The position numbers were made by a program, and so were the translations under genes. From Oxalobacteraceae sp. CFBP 8761 (GTDB taxonomy: Bacteria > Pseudomonadota > Gammaproteobacteria > Burkholderiales > Burkholderiaceae_D): DNA of 64,000 nucleotides. The DNA lies in assembly GCA_014841595.1 (NCBI GenBank), contig JACYUE010000001.1:1352996-1416995 (forward strand), read 5' to 3'. Below, piece after piece: positions 45,057-54,084 of the stretch (position 1 is the first letter of the stretch; each line of letters starts with the position of its first letter). Under the pieces are notes generated by a model that saw nothing but the letters and a program-made list of their open reading frames with translations, was not told the DNA's origin and searched no databases.

Positions 45057-46948
45057 ACTCCCATCCGACCCAGATTCTCAACGTTGACGACAACGACGGC
45101 GCGCGCTACGCCAAGACCCGCATCCTGCAAAGCGCCGGCTTCGAGGTGCTGGAAGCGGCCAACGGCACCGACGCGCTGGAGATCGTGCGCAACACGTTGC
45201 CGGCGCTCGTGCTGCTGGACGTGAAGCTGCCCGACATCAACGGCATCGAAGTGTGCCGCCGTATCAAGGCCGAATCGGACAGCAGCACGGTGCTGGTGCT
45301 GCAGACGTCGGCCGCGCTGACGGGCCGCGCCGACAAGATCCGCGGCCTGGAAGGCGGCGCCGACAACTACCTGGCCGCGCCGATCGAGGCCGATGAACTG
45401 ATCGCCAACGTCAATGCGCTGCTGCGCATGCGCCAGATCCAGGTTGACCTGCGCGACAGTGAAGAGCGCTTCCGCCAGCTGACCGACAATATCGACGACG
45501 TGTTCTGGATGTTCTCGGTGCCGGCGCGCGAGGTGGTGTATGTCAGCCCGGCGTATGCCATCGTGTGGGGCCGCAGCGCCGAGGCGCTGGGCGAGCAGCC
45601 CGACGACTGGCTCGCGGCCGTGCACCAGGACGACCGCGCGCGCATGGCGGCGCGCTGGGAACGCGTGGCATTCGAAGCCCACTACGACGACGAGTTCCGC
45701 ATCGCCGGCGCCGACGGCCAGGTGCGCTGGGTGCGCGACCGCGTGTTCCCGGTGCGCGATGCACGCGGCCAGGTGGTGCGGGTGGCGCGCGTGACCAGCG
45801 ACATCACGGGCCGGCGCGAGATGGAGGCGCTGCTGCGCGCCGCCGACAGCAACAAGAACCAGTTTTTGGCGACGCTGGCGCACGAGCTGCGCAATCCACT
45901 GAGCCCGATCCGCAACGCGGCCGCGCTGCTGGGCGCCATCGGTGAAGGGGCGGCCGAGCGCCAGGCGCATGCACGCGACGTGATCACGCGCCAGGTCGAT
46001 CACCTGGCGCACCTGGTGGATGACCTGCTGGACGTGGCCCGCATCTCCGAGGGCAAGATCGTGCTGCGCAATGAAGAAGTCGACATCAACGGCGTGATCG
46101 CCCAGGCCATCGAGACGGCTGCGCCTTTGATCAACGCGCGCGGGCATCACCTGAGCGTCGAGCAGCCGGACCACCAGATCTGGGTCTCGGGCGACCCGGT
46201 ACGCCTGGCCCAGTCGGTCGGCAACCTGCTGCACAACGCGGCCAAGTTCACGCCCACCGGCGGCCAAATTCACCTGGCGGTGCGCGTTACCGACAGTGCG
46301 CGCGTGTGCATTTCGGTGCGCGACAACGGCATCGGCATCGCCAAGGACAACCTGCCACGCATCTTCGGCATGTTCACCCAGGTCGAGGTGCCGCCCGACC
46401 GCGCGCCGGAGGGCCTCGGTATCGGCCTGTCGCTGGTGTCGCACCTGCTTGAACTGCATGGCGGCCATCTGTCGGCCACCAGCGAGGGCATTGGCCTTGG
46501 CAGCACATTCATGGTCGACCTGCCGCTGCTGCATGTCGGCGCCGGCGCAGACGATGCGACGGCAATGCAACCAACTCCCGAGTCGCAGAGCGGCGGCATG
46601 CGCGTGCTGCTGGTGGACGACAACGTCGATGCGATGGAGATGATGGGCTTTTTGCTGGCCGAGATGGGCTACGAGGCGCATACCACCGCCGACGCCAACG
46701 AGATCGAAGAGTTGGCCGCGCGCCACGAGCCGCACGTGATCGTGCTCGATATCGGCTTGCCGGGCGTGGATGGCTACCAGGTGGCGCGCCGCATCAAGAG
46801 CAATCCGCAGCTGGCGCATATCCGCCTGGTGGCGCATACCGGCTACGGCTCGCCGGAAGACCGCCGCCGCGCGCAGGAGGCCGGGTTCGATGCGCATCTG
46901 GTCAAGCCGGCCGAGTTGTCCGATCTGGAAGCGGCGCTGCGGGGCTAA
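45053..46948 (+). CDS. hybrid histidine kinase REC-PAS-HisKA-HATPase-REC
   Basis: 631 residues. REC1 (about 5-125) has the phospho-Asp in LVLLDVKLPD but its conserved Lys is Ala (NYLAAPIEAD). PAS/PAC follows (about 130-255), then HisKA with ATLAHELRNPLSP and HATPase_c with DNGIGIAKD and EGLGIGLSL. REC2 (about 515-631) has VIVLDIGLPG and LVKPAEL, both intact. It can take phosphate from the upstream kinase through REC1 and end at REC2. No DNA-binding output domain is in the operon, so a phosphotransfer protein or regulator elsewhere is needed. Confidence 0.88.
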   Translation: MNSHPTQILNVDDNDGARYAKTRILQSAGFEVLEAANGTDALEIVRNTLPALVLLDVKLPDINGIEVCRRIKAESDSSTVLVLQTSAALTGRADKIRGLEGGADNYLAAPIEADELIANVNALLRMRQIQVDLRDSEERFRQLTDNIDDVFWMFSVPAREVVYVSPAYAIVWGRSAEALGEQPDDWLAAVHQDDRARMAARWERVAFEAHYDDEFRIAGADGQVRWVRDRVFPVRDARGQVVRVARVTSDITGRREMEALLRAADSNKNQFLATLAHELRNPLSPIRNAAALLGAIGEGAAERQAHARDVITRQVDHLAHLVDDLLDVARISEGKIVLRNEEVDINGVIAQAIETAAPLINARGHHLSVEQPDHQIWVSGDPVRLAQSVGNLLHNAAKFTPTGGQIHLAVRVTDSARVCISVRDNGIGIAKDNLPRIFGMFTQVEVPPDRAPEGLGIGLSLVSHLLELHGGHLSATSEGIGLGSTFMVDLPLLHVGAGADDATAMQPTPESQSGGMRVLLVDDNVDAMEMMGFLLAEMGYEAHTTADANEIEELAARHEPHVIVLDIGLPGVDGYQVARRIKSNPQLAHIRLVAHTGYGSPEDRRRAQEAGFDAHLVKPAELSDLEAALRG

Positions 46949-46960
46949 CCCGGTTCAGTT

Positions 46961-48037
46961 TCAGGCCAGCAGCGCCACGGCCTTTACCTGTGCCCATACC
47001 GCGCAGCCCGGCGCGATCGCCAGTTCGCGCCGCGAACGCTCGGTGATCCGCGCCAGCAGCGCGGTTTCACCGACCAGCAAACGCACCAGCACCTGGCCGG
47101 GCGCGCCGCTCGGGCCGACCGCATCGACCCGCGCCGGCAGGATATTCGTGATGCTGCTGCCGCGTGGCCGCTCCAGCGCCAGGCTCACATCGCGCGCATG
47201 GATGCGGCAGCGCACACGGGTGCCGATGGCGACGTCGCGCTGGCCCACCAGCAGCACGCCGCCGGCAAAGGCCAGGTGCGACAGGCCATCGGCGTCGTGC
47301 GCTTGCAGCGTCGTTTCCAGCATCACGCCGGCGTCGTCCTGAAAATTCGCCGCCAGGTCCAGCCGCGCAAGCGTCGCGGCCAACGGGCCGCTGGCCAGCA
47401 CCCGGCCTTCTTCCAGCACCACCAGATGATCGGCCAGGCGTGCCACTTCGTCGGCCGCGTGGCTGACGTAGACGACCGGCAGCGCCAGTTCGCCGTGCAG
47501 GCGTTCGAGGTAGGGCAGGATTTCGAGTTTGCGCCGCATGTCGAGCGCAGCGAGCGGCTCGTCCATCAACAGCAGGCGGGGCGAGGCAAGCAGCGTGCGC
47601 GCAATGGCCGCGCGCTGGCGCTCGCCGCCCGACAGCGTGGCGGGACTGGCATCGAGCAGGCGTTCGATGCCGAGCAGTTCGGCCACCGCCAGCAGGTCGA
47701 AGCGGCGCTCGGCGGGTTTGAGGCGTTTGCGTCCGAACTCGAGATTGGCGCGCACGGAGAGGTGCGGGAACAGGCTCGCTTCCTGGAACACGTAGCCGAT
47801 ACCGCGTTCGTGGGTCGGCACGAATAGCTTGCGCGCATCGTCCTGCCACACCTCATCGCCCAGCGCGACGCGGGCGCCGGCCAAGCGCTCCAGGCCCGCC
47901 AGCACGCGCAGCAGCGTGGTCTTGCCGGAGCCGGAGTGGCCGAACAGCGCGGTCACGCCGCGCCCGGGCAGGGTCAGGTCGACATCGAGATTGAACGTGC
48001 CGCGGTCGATCCGGCATGCGAGCGAGATGGGCTTCAT
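46961..48037 (-). CDS. modC: molybdate ABC transporter ATP-binding protein
   Basis: 358 residues. Walker [14 protein letters not shown] (about 31-43), signature LSGGERQR, Walker [13 protein letters not shown], switch His in YVSHAADE. The C-terminal Mop domain (about 290-358, [15 protein letters not shown]) binds oxyanion and is specific for ModC. The start ATG 48037 overlaps the modB stop as ATGA; the longer frame to the left of it runs into modB and is not real. It ends 12 bases from the convergent histidine kinase gene. Confidence 0.94.
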   Translation of the reverse strand: MKPISLACRIDRGTFNLDVDLTLPGRGVTALFGHSGSGKTTLLRVLAGLERLAGARVALGDEVWQDDARKLFVPTHERGIGYVFQEASLFPHLSVRANLEFGRKRLKPAERRFDLLAVAELLGIERLLDASPATLSGGERQRAAIARTLLASPRLLLMDEPLAALDMRRKLEILPYLERLHGELALPVVYVSHAADEVARLADHLVVLEEGRVLASGPLAATLARLDLAANFQDDAGVMLETTLQAHDADGLSHLAFAGGVLLVGQRDVAIGTRVRCRIHARDVSLALERPRGSSITNILPARVDAVGPSGAPGQVLVRLLVGETALLARITERSRRELAIAPGCAVWAQVKAVALLA

Positions 48038-48717
48038 CGCTGCGTTCCCCGCATCGACTGCGGATACAGCGTGTACAAGGTGAGCAGCACGACAAAGCTG
48101 AACACCAGCATGCCGCCGGCCAGCCAGTGGGCCTGCGCATATTCCATCGCTTCGACGTGGTCGTAGATTTGCGTGGAGACGACGCGCGTCTTGTCGGGGA
48201 TATTCCCGCCGATCATGAGCACGACACCGAATTCGCCGATCGTGTGCGCAAAGCCCAGGATCGCGCCGGTGACGAAGCCCGGGCGCGCCAGCGGCACGAC
48301 CACCGACCAGAACGTGTCCCACGGCCCGGCGCGCAGCGTGGCGGCCACTTCGAGCGGGCGTTCACCGATGGCCTCGAACGCATTCTGCAACGGCTGCACG
48401 ACGAACGGCAGCGAATAGAACACCGAGGCGATCACGAGGCCCGTGAAGGTGAAGGCGAGGGTGCCCAGGCCCAGCGCGCCGGTGAGTTGCCCGAGCGGGC
48501 CGTTCGGCCCCATCGCCAGCAGCAGATAAAAGCCGATCACGGTCGGCGGCAGCACGAGAGGCAGGGCGACGAGCGCGCCGACCACGCGCTTGGCGCGCGA
48601 GCGGGTGCGCGCAAGCCACCAAGCCAGCGGCGTGCCAAACAGCAGCAACAGCAGCGTGACGAGGGTCGCGAGCTTGAGCGTCAGCCAGATCGCGGCGAAG
48701 TCGGACGCGTCCAGCAT
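48034..48717 (-). CDS. modB: molybdate ABC transporter permease
   Basis: 227-residue inner-membrane protein with about five or six helices. The EAA loop is in [20 protein letters not shown] and the family signature [14 protein letters not shown] is near 55-68. It lies between modA (4-base gap) and modC (ATGA overlap). Length and order are standard for the molybdate importer. Confidence 0.95.
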   Translation of the reverse strand: MLDASDFAAIWLTLKLATLVTLLLLLFGTPLAWWLARTRSRAKRVVGALVALPLVLPPTVIGFYLLLAMGPNGPLGQLTGALGLGTLAFTFTGLVIASVFYSLPFVVQPLQNAFEAIGERPLEVAATLRAGPWDTFWSVVVPLARPGFVTGAILGFAHTIGEFGVVLMIGGNIPDKTRVVSTQIYDHVEAMEYAQAHWLAGGMLVFSFVVLLTLYTLYPQSMRGTQR

Positions 48718-48721
48718 GTGC

Positions 48722-49511
<790 letters not shown>

Positions 49512-49526
49512 GATTCTGGAGCGCAC

Positions 49527-50333
49527 ATGGATGACAGGCACATCGCTCTCGGGGGCACCGTCTGGATGACGGTCGGTGGCGAGCAGCTCGGCGGCACGAA
49601 CCGCGTCGGCTTGCTGGCGGCGCTGGCGCAATGCGGTTCGATCACCGCAGCCGCGAAACAGGTTGGCCTGAGTTACAAGGCGGCGTGGGAGGCGATCGAC
49701 ACGATGAACAACCTGGCCGGCGAACCGCTCGTGCAGCGCTCGACGGGCGGCAAGGGTGGCGGCGGCACGCGCCTGACGGCGCGCGGCGCGCAGCTGGTCG
49801 AGAACTTCGCCATGATCGAGCAACTGCACCATGATTTTCTGGAGCGGCTCAATCGACAGGCAGAGGGCGTGGCCGACGATGTTTCACTATTTTCGAGGTT
49901 CAGGATGCGAACGAGCGCACGCAATCAGTTCTTTGGCACCGTGACGCGCGTTACGGCGGGCGCGGTCAATGACGAGATCGAACTCGCCATCGCCGGCGGA
50001 CACAAGATCGTCGCCATCGTCACGCGCGAAAGCACCGACAACCTGGCGCTGGCGCCGGGCCGGCAAGTGTTTGCGCTGATCAAGTCGTCGTCCGTGATCG
50101 TCATGACGGCGGGCGAGGGCGTGCGGCTGTCGGCGCGCAACCAGCTGGCCGGCACCGTCACGCGCCTGACGCGCGGCGCCGTCAATGCCGAGGTCGTGAT
50201 TGCGCTCGGCGGTGGCGGCACGGTTGCCGCGACCGTGACCAACGAGAGTGTCGATACGCTGGCGCTGGCCGAGGGCACAGCTGCAACCGCCGTGTTCAAG
50301 GCGTCGAGCGTCATTCTTGGGGTGCCCGAATAA
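49527..50333 (+). CDS. modE: molybdate-responsive transcriptional regulator ModE
   Basis: 268 residues. The N-terminal winged helix (about 25-110; ITAAAKQVGLSYKAAWEAID) binds DNA. Two Mop domains follow (about 125-195 and 200-268; SARNQFFGTVTRVTAGAVN and SARNQLAGTVTRLTRGAVN, clearly repeats of each other) and bind molybdate. ATG 49527 is chosen; the longer frame runs back into modA. It has GGAG 9 bases upstream. Full-length, normal architecture. Confidence 0.94.
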   Translation: MDDRHIALGGTVWMTVGGEQLGGTNRVGLLAALAQCGSITAAAKQVGLSYKAAWEAIDTMNNLAGEPLVQRSTGGKGGGGTRLTARGAQLVENFAMIEQLHHDFLERLNRQAEGVADDVSLFSRFRMRTSARNQFFGTVTRVTAGAVNDEIELAIAGGHKIVAIVTRESTDNLALAPGRQVFALIKSSSVIVMTAGEGVRLSARNQLAGTVTRLTRGAVNAEVVIALGGGGTVAATVTNESVDTLALAEGTAATAVFKASSVILGVPE

Positions 50334-50376
50334 ACGGTGGTAATGTATCTTTTTTCCCCACCTCTGAAAGGCGATC

Positions 50377-50985
50377 ATGTTCAAGCGTATGGCGGCAGAA
50401 GCACTCGGCATCAGCGATATCGGCGTCATTGTCGGCCCGGCCGACTACGGCAATGTCGATGCGGATGACTACCTGTTCACCGAAGACGGCGAACAGATCT
50501 TCTTTCTCATCAAAAGCAAGAAGGACGAATACTGCTTTACCAATCTTGGCCTGATCCATGTGGATGGCGACTCGGCCATTTCGTCGAAGCGCGCGATCAA
50601 ACGCTACGATTACGCGTCGCACCAGATCAGTGGCGTGACCATCGAAACGGCTGGCACGCTCGATATGGATATCGAACTGAAATTCAATCTGGACGACACG
50701 AAGTTCTCCATCGACGTCAAGAAAGCGTTCATCGAACAGCTCAAGGACATCTATAAAGCCTTGATCTCGATCGGCAAGCGCCAGCAGCGCGATGCGGTAT
50801 GCCGCAACAACGCGCTGCGTACGCTGGACGCTACTGCATCGGTGCACAAGCTCAATATCGCACCGGGTGCCGGTGGTCTCGTCAGCCAGTTCGATGAATT
50901 GCTGACGGCGTTGAATACCGCGATGCTCGATACTTATACCAAGCGCGATTTCAGCGACGTGTACACCAAGTACATTCACAACTGA
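50377..50985 (+). CDS. YvbH-like PH-domain protein
   Basis: 202 residues. The N-terminal two thirds (about 1-125) are a bacterial PH-like domain with ALGISDIGVIVGPADYG, DEYCFTNLGLIHVDGD and SSKRAIKRYDYASHQIS. The C-terminal 70 residues are the YvbH-type oligomerisation region ending in KYIHN. It strongly resembles Bacillus YvbH; function is unknown. The gene is somewhat less GC-rich than its neighbours, so transfer is possible. An AAAGG ribosome site precedes the ATG. Confidence 0.85.
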   Translation: MFKRMAAEALGISDIGVIVGPADYGNVDADDYLFTEDGEQIFFLIKSKKDEYCFTNLGLIHVDGDSAISSKRAIKRYDYASHQISGVTIETAGTLDMDIELKFNLDDTKFSIDVKKAFIEQLKDIYKALISIGKRQQRDAVCRNNALRTLDATASVHKLNIAPGAGGLVSQFDELLTALNTAMLDTYTKRDFSDVYTKYIHN

Positions 50986-51166
50986 TCAGGGGGTGGTGGC
51001 GGGCCTGAAAGGCTCGCTACTGAACCATGGCGTACCCCACGGTGACAAGGGCCGCAGGTTCATAGACGTTGTGCTGCGCAGAACTGATATCGGCTGTGGC
51101 AATAGCCTGTGACTTTTCCGTACTGTCAGCCTGATACACCAAACCAAGCTTTCAAGGGGCACAGAT

Positions 51167-51382
51167 TTGAATATTGAAAAGAAATGGTGGTTCGTTGGCA
51201 TGGTCTCTTTTGTCACTGCGCTTACGTCAATTCCCTTGTTAATTGGCGCTGGCACGTGGCCTGTCACAGGATTCGCTCAGGGGGTGGTCTCCCTCATGTG
51301 TTTTTTCACCCTCAATCGCCTTTTTTCTGCTGTGGGCCGGGTTATTGTGGTGTCCGCATTCCCATCAAAAAAATGGCAATAG
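51167..51382 (+). CDS. small two-helix membrane protein, unknown function
   Basis: 71 residues starting at TTG behind AAGGGG, spaced 8 bases. Two hydrophobic helices are likely, at about 8-26 (WFVGMVSFVTALTSIPLLI) and 35-62, with a basic C-terminus (PSKKWQ). No family recognised. The surrounding bases are less GC-rich than the core genome. It could be a real small membrane protein; coding status rests on the ribosome site and hydrophobic pattern only. Confidence 0.45.
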   Translation: MNIEKKWWFVGMVSFVTALTSIPLLIGAGTWPVTGFAQGVVSLMCFFTLNRLFSAVGRVIVVSAFPSKKWQ

Positions 51383-51463
51383 CTGAGCGATCATCAGCGT
51401 CGGATTGGCAGACGTAGGCGAACAACCCACATAGTCACTGCTGAAGAGACCAAAGGAAGAAGT

Positions 51464-51595
51464 ATGCTGGCTGACCTGATCTTGAATATCCTCGGTCCAA
51501 TCAGTGCGAAACGGTATCCAGTCGTGCGGATCGCGTTGTGGTTGATCGTTGCTGTCTTTTTAATCCTCCTGATTTATGGTGCATTTGCCCGTTGA
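51464..51595 (+). CDS. 43-residue single-helix membrane peptide, unknown function
   Basis: A short frame from ATG 51464 with a strong AAAGGAAG ribosome site 4-6 bases upstream. The sequence has an amphipathic start (MLADLILNILGPISAKRY) and one hydrophobic helix (IALWLIVAVFLILLIYGAF) ending in Arg. This layout is that of a small inner-membrane peptide. Nothing identifies its role. Confidence 0.5.
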   Translation: MLADLILNILGPISAKRYPVVRIALWLIVAVFLILLIYGAFAR

Positions 51596-51907
51596 ACCTC
51601 GTCAGGGCCCGGCCCGACACGGGAGTGATGCTGAACGTGCGTATATAAAATCCTCCTTGTCTGCCAAAGTTCTGTGTTCACGATGAATGGGCAGGGTCGG
51701 GCCTGACATTTGGACGAGGGCTCTCGCTTAGTACCTTCACTTGGGCATGCATGGACAGAGCTTTTGTTGAGCTCGTGTCTGAATGTCAGACCTGACCCCC
51801 GCTGGTAGACCTGACCCCCGCTTGTTTTCTGTTGATATGTTGAGAACGGCCGCATTTTGCGCGCCATGAGAGTAAGCTCGACCACTAGTCATCAAGAAGG
51901 CCGATCC
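51596..51907. repeat. 312-bp gap with REP-like repeats, no gene supported
   Basis: AGACCTGACCCCCGCT occurs twice (51788-51803 and 51807-51822) with a 19-base period. Related words lie nearby in inverted form: GTCAGGGCCCGGCCCGAC near 51599 and GTCGGGCCTGAC near 51689. These GGGGTCAGG-type words resemble repetitive extragenic elements. No transposase is adjacent and no open frame with good coding signals is present. Confidence 0.5.
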
Positions 51908-52276
51908 ATGCGATGCTATGTCTTGATAGTCGAACGAGACCTTCTCATTCGCGAGACCATTCTCGATCTGTTGACGGCATTGGGCCACTCTGGTCTGGGC
52001 GCATCGTCACCCGTTCGCGGCCTCAAAATGCTTGAGGTGATGGTGTTTGACGCAATGATGATCAGCCCGGGCGCCACATTGCTTGGCGAGCCGAGCTATG
52101 CGATCGATGCAAAAAAGATCCAGCCGCACCTGAAAGTGATCATGGCCGCCGCAGTCGAGCTGCCCGAATATTCGGCGCCGCCAATCGACGCGTTCATTCA
52201 AAAACCATTTTCACTGCTGTCACTGGAAGCGACATTGCAAAAGATATTCATCGTGGGCGCGCCACCTGCTGATTGA
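51908..52276 (+). CDS. stand-alone degenerate receiver domain protein
   Basis: 122 residues with the fold of a response-regulator receiver: MRCYVLIVERDLLIRETILDL without its tail, a central strand VFDAMMISPG and a C-terminal FIQKPFSLLSLEATL with the conserved Lys. The acidic pair of strand 1 is reduced to ERD, and the phosphoacceptor Asp is Ser (DAMMIS). It is therefore unlikely to be phosphorylated normally. A GAAGG site precedes ATG 51908 by 7 bases. Function unknown; it may bind a partner without phosphorylation. Confidence 0.7.
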   Translation: MRCYVLIVERDLLIRETILDLLTALGHSGLGASSPVRGLKMLEVMVFDAMMISPGATLLGEPSYAIDAKKIQPHLKVIMAAAVELPEYSAPPIDAFIQKPFSLLSLEATLQKIFIVGAPPAD

Positions 52277-52393
52277 CGTCGGTGTGCGCTGACAGCATAC
52301 ATCGAGGCGTGAGCGGTTTTCTGCCCGGCAAGCGAGCGCTGCTGTTCCGAGTCGCATGCGAGGATCCATTCCCTCTACGCGAAAGGAATCCTC

Positions 52394-53635
52394 ATGAAGC
52401 ACGATCAGCCGCCGCGCCGCGATTTTCTGCGCTATGTCGGTACCGTGGCCGCCCTGTCCACGCCAGCGCTGCAGGCCGCGGCCAGCGAACAGAACCGTTT
52501 CAGCTTCCCGCCCATCTTCGACAAGTCCGAAAAGTCCGAGAAGACCGAGCCGCCGGGTGACTCGTGGGATGAGCGGGTGGGCATGGCCGTGGTCGGCCTG
52601 GGCCGCATCGCCATCGACGAGATGCTGCCTGCCTTCCAGCGAAGCAAGCATGCGAAGGTCGTGGCGCTGGTCACGGGGGACCGCGAAAAGGGCCTGAAGG
52701 TTGCGCGCCAGTACAACATCCCGGAAAGCGCGGTGCTCGACTACAAGGATTACGACAAGCTGGCCCAGATGCCGGACGTGAAAAGCGTCTACATCGCGCT
52801 GCCCAACAACATGCACCTGGAGTACACCGTGCGTGCGGCGCGCGCTGGCAAGCATGTGCTGTGCGAAAAGCCGATGGCCAACAGCGCCGCCGAGTGCCGC
52901 CAGATGATCGACGCGTGCCGCAAGGCCGGGCGCCAGTTGATGATCGCCTATCGCAGCCAGTACGAAGCGCTCGATCGCACCCTGGTGAACAGGATTCGCG
53001 AGAAAAAGCTGGGCGCGCTGAAGGAATTCAACTCGGTCAACTCGCAGAATATGGGCGACCCGCAGCACTGGCGCCTCAAGAAGGCGCTGGCGGGTGGCGG
53101 CGCGCTGCCGGACATCGGCATCTATTGCATCAATGCCGCGCGCTTTCTCAGCGGCGAAGAACCGACCGAGGTATTCGGCAGCATCTGGTCGACGCCAGGC
53201 GATGCGCGTTTTCGCGAAGTCGAAGAATCGTGCCAGTTCGTCCTGCGCTTTCCAAGTGGCTTTTCGGCCACCTGCAGCACCAGCTATTCGGCGCACAAGT
53301 CGCAGATGTTCCGCCTGAATGGGTTTGAAGCTTGGGCCGACATGGATCCTGCCTACGCCTATCACGGTAACAAGCTGCGGATCACGCGCGTGGTCGACGG
53401 CAAGGACCTGACCACCGAGATCCCGGCCGGCAAGACCAACCAGTTCACGCTGATGATCGACCACTTCGCCAGCTGCATCCAGCAAAACAAGGACGTGCAC
53501 ACGCCGGGCGAGGAAGGGTTGCAGGACCAGCGCATCATGGATGCGATCTACGAATCGGCGCGTAGCGGCCGGGTGGTCAAGCTCAAGCCGCCGGCGGGCA
53601 AGACGCGCGGGCCGGAACCTGACAGCGCAGATTGA
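52394..53635 (+). CDS. Gfo/Idh/MocA family oxidoreductase, Tat-exported
   Basis: 413 residues. The N-terminus has a twin-arginine signal (RRDFLRYVGTVAALSTPALQ), so it should be exported folded with its nucleotide. A Rossmann domain follows (about 60-185; VVGLGRIAIDEMLPAF without a classic GxGxxG, then EKPMANSAAECRQMID). The C-terminal domain spans about 190-390 with GGGALPDIGIYCINAARFL. It resembles periplasmic glucose-fructose oxidoreductases; sugar substrate unknown. A strong AAAGGA site precedes the ATG. Confidence 0.88.
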   Translation: MKHDQPPRRDFLRYVGTVAALSTPALQAAASEQNRFSFPPIFDKSEKSEKTEPPGDSWDERVGMAVVGLGRIAIDEMLPAFQRSKHAKVVALVTGDREKGLKVARQYNIPESAVLDYKDYDKLAQMPDVKSVYIALPNNMHLEYTVRAARAGKHVLCEKPMANSAAECRQMIDACRKAGRQLMIAYRSQYEALDRTLVNRIREKKLGALKEFNSVNSQNMGDPQHWRLKKALAGGGALPDIGIYCINAARFLSGEEPTEVFGSIWSTPGDARFREVEESCQFVLRFPSGFSATCSTSYSAHKSQMFRLNGFEAWADMDPAYAYHGNKLRITRVVDGKDLTTEIPAGKTNQFTLMIDHFASCIQQNKDVHTPGEEGLQDQRIMDAIYESARSGRVVKLKPPAGKTRGPEPDSAD

Positions 53636-53732
53636 ACACCGCTGCCGCCTGCGGCACCGCATTCAGTGGAAAATCGTGGCTGCGGCGTTCATGTTATGTT
53701 GAAAACTCATTCCCTTCGAGATAAAAAACACC

Positions 53733-53993
53733 ATGAAATTCAACCTGCAATTTCTTGAACACGATGTATCGATCGACCAGGATACGTGGACTGCATTGGC
53801 CACCACGGGCAGTGATGTGTCGCTTGAAAACGTTCGGGCCGCCATTCTGGGCGTACTGGAACGCGGCGGGGTATTCACGGTTGACGACAGCAATGACCAG
53901 GTCGTGCGACGCATCGAGACGTCTGCCGAGTTCGAAGGCTATATGCAGGAAATCGGGACCCAGCGCACCCAGTTCCAGCAGGAACAAGCCTGA
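53733..53993 (+). CDS. 86-residue protein of unknown function
   Basis: Acidic soluble protein with no recognised domain. It starts at ATG 53733 after GAGATAAAAAACACC. Residues 1-55 look like alternating strand and helix (FNLQFLEHDVSIDQDTW; SLENVRAAILGVLERGGVF) and the end is helical and Gln/Glu-rich. It lies on its own between the oxidoreductase and the peptidase. Coding is supported by composition, start context and stop, not by homology. Confidence 0.6.
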   Translation: MKFNLQFLEHDVSIDQDTWTALATTGSDVSLENVRAAILGVLERGGVFTVDDSNDQVVRRIETSAEFEGYMQEIGTQRTQFQQEQA

Positions 53994-54084
53994 GTTCGGT
54001 GGCGCGCCGCCAGCCTCGTGCGCGCCAGCGCGCAGTCAGAATGAATCTGGAACTGCCTCTTCCCAACTCTTGAAGCGAGTCACG

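Noticed and set aside
43892..46897. A 1001-codon minus-strand frame opposite the two histidine kinases
   Set aside because: Antisense to two genes with clear kinase motifs; the low-complexity His/Arg/Ala composition marks it as a shadow.
46961..48322. A 453-residue version of ModC
   Set aside because: The first 95 residues would be coded inside modB in the wrong frame; the ATG at 48037 overlapping the modB stop gives a normal ModC.
51788..51822. The two 16-base repeats as a CRISPR array
   Set aside because: Only two copies with a 3-base spacer and no cas genes; CRISPR spacers are about 30 bases.
53755..54084. A 110-codon N-terminal extension of the M20 peptidase
   Set aside because: It overlaps the 86-residue gene in another frame, and the signal peptide begins at 54085.
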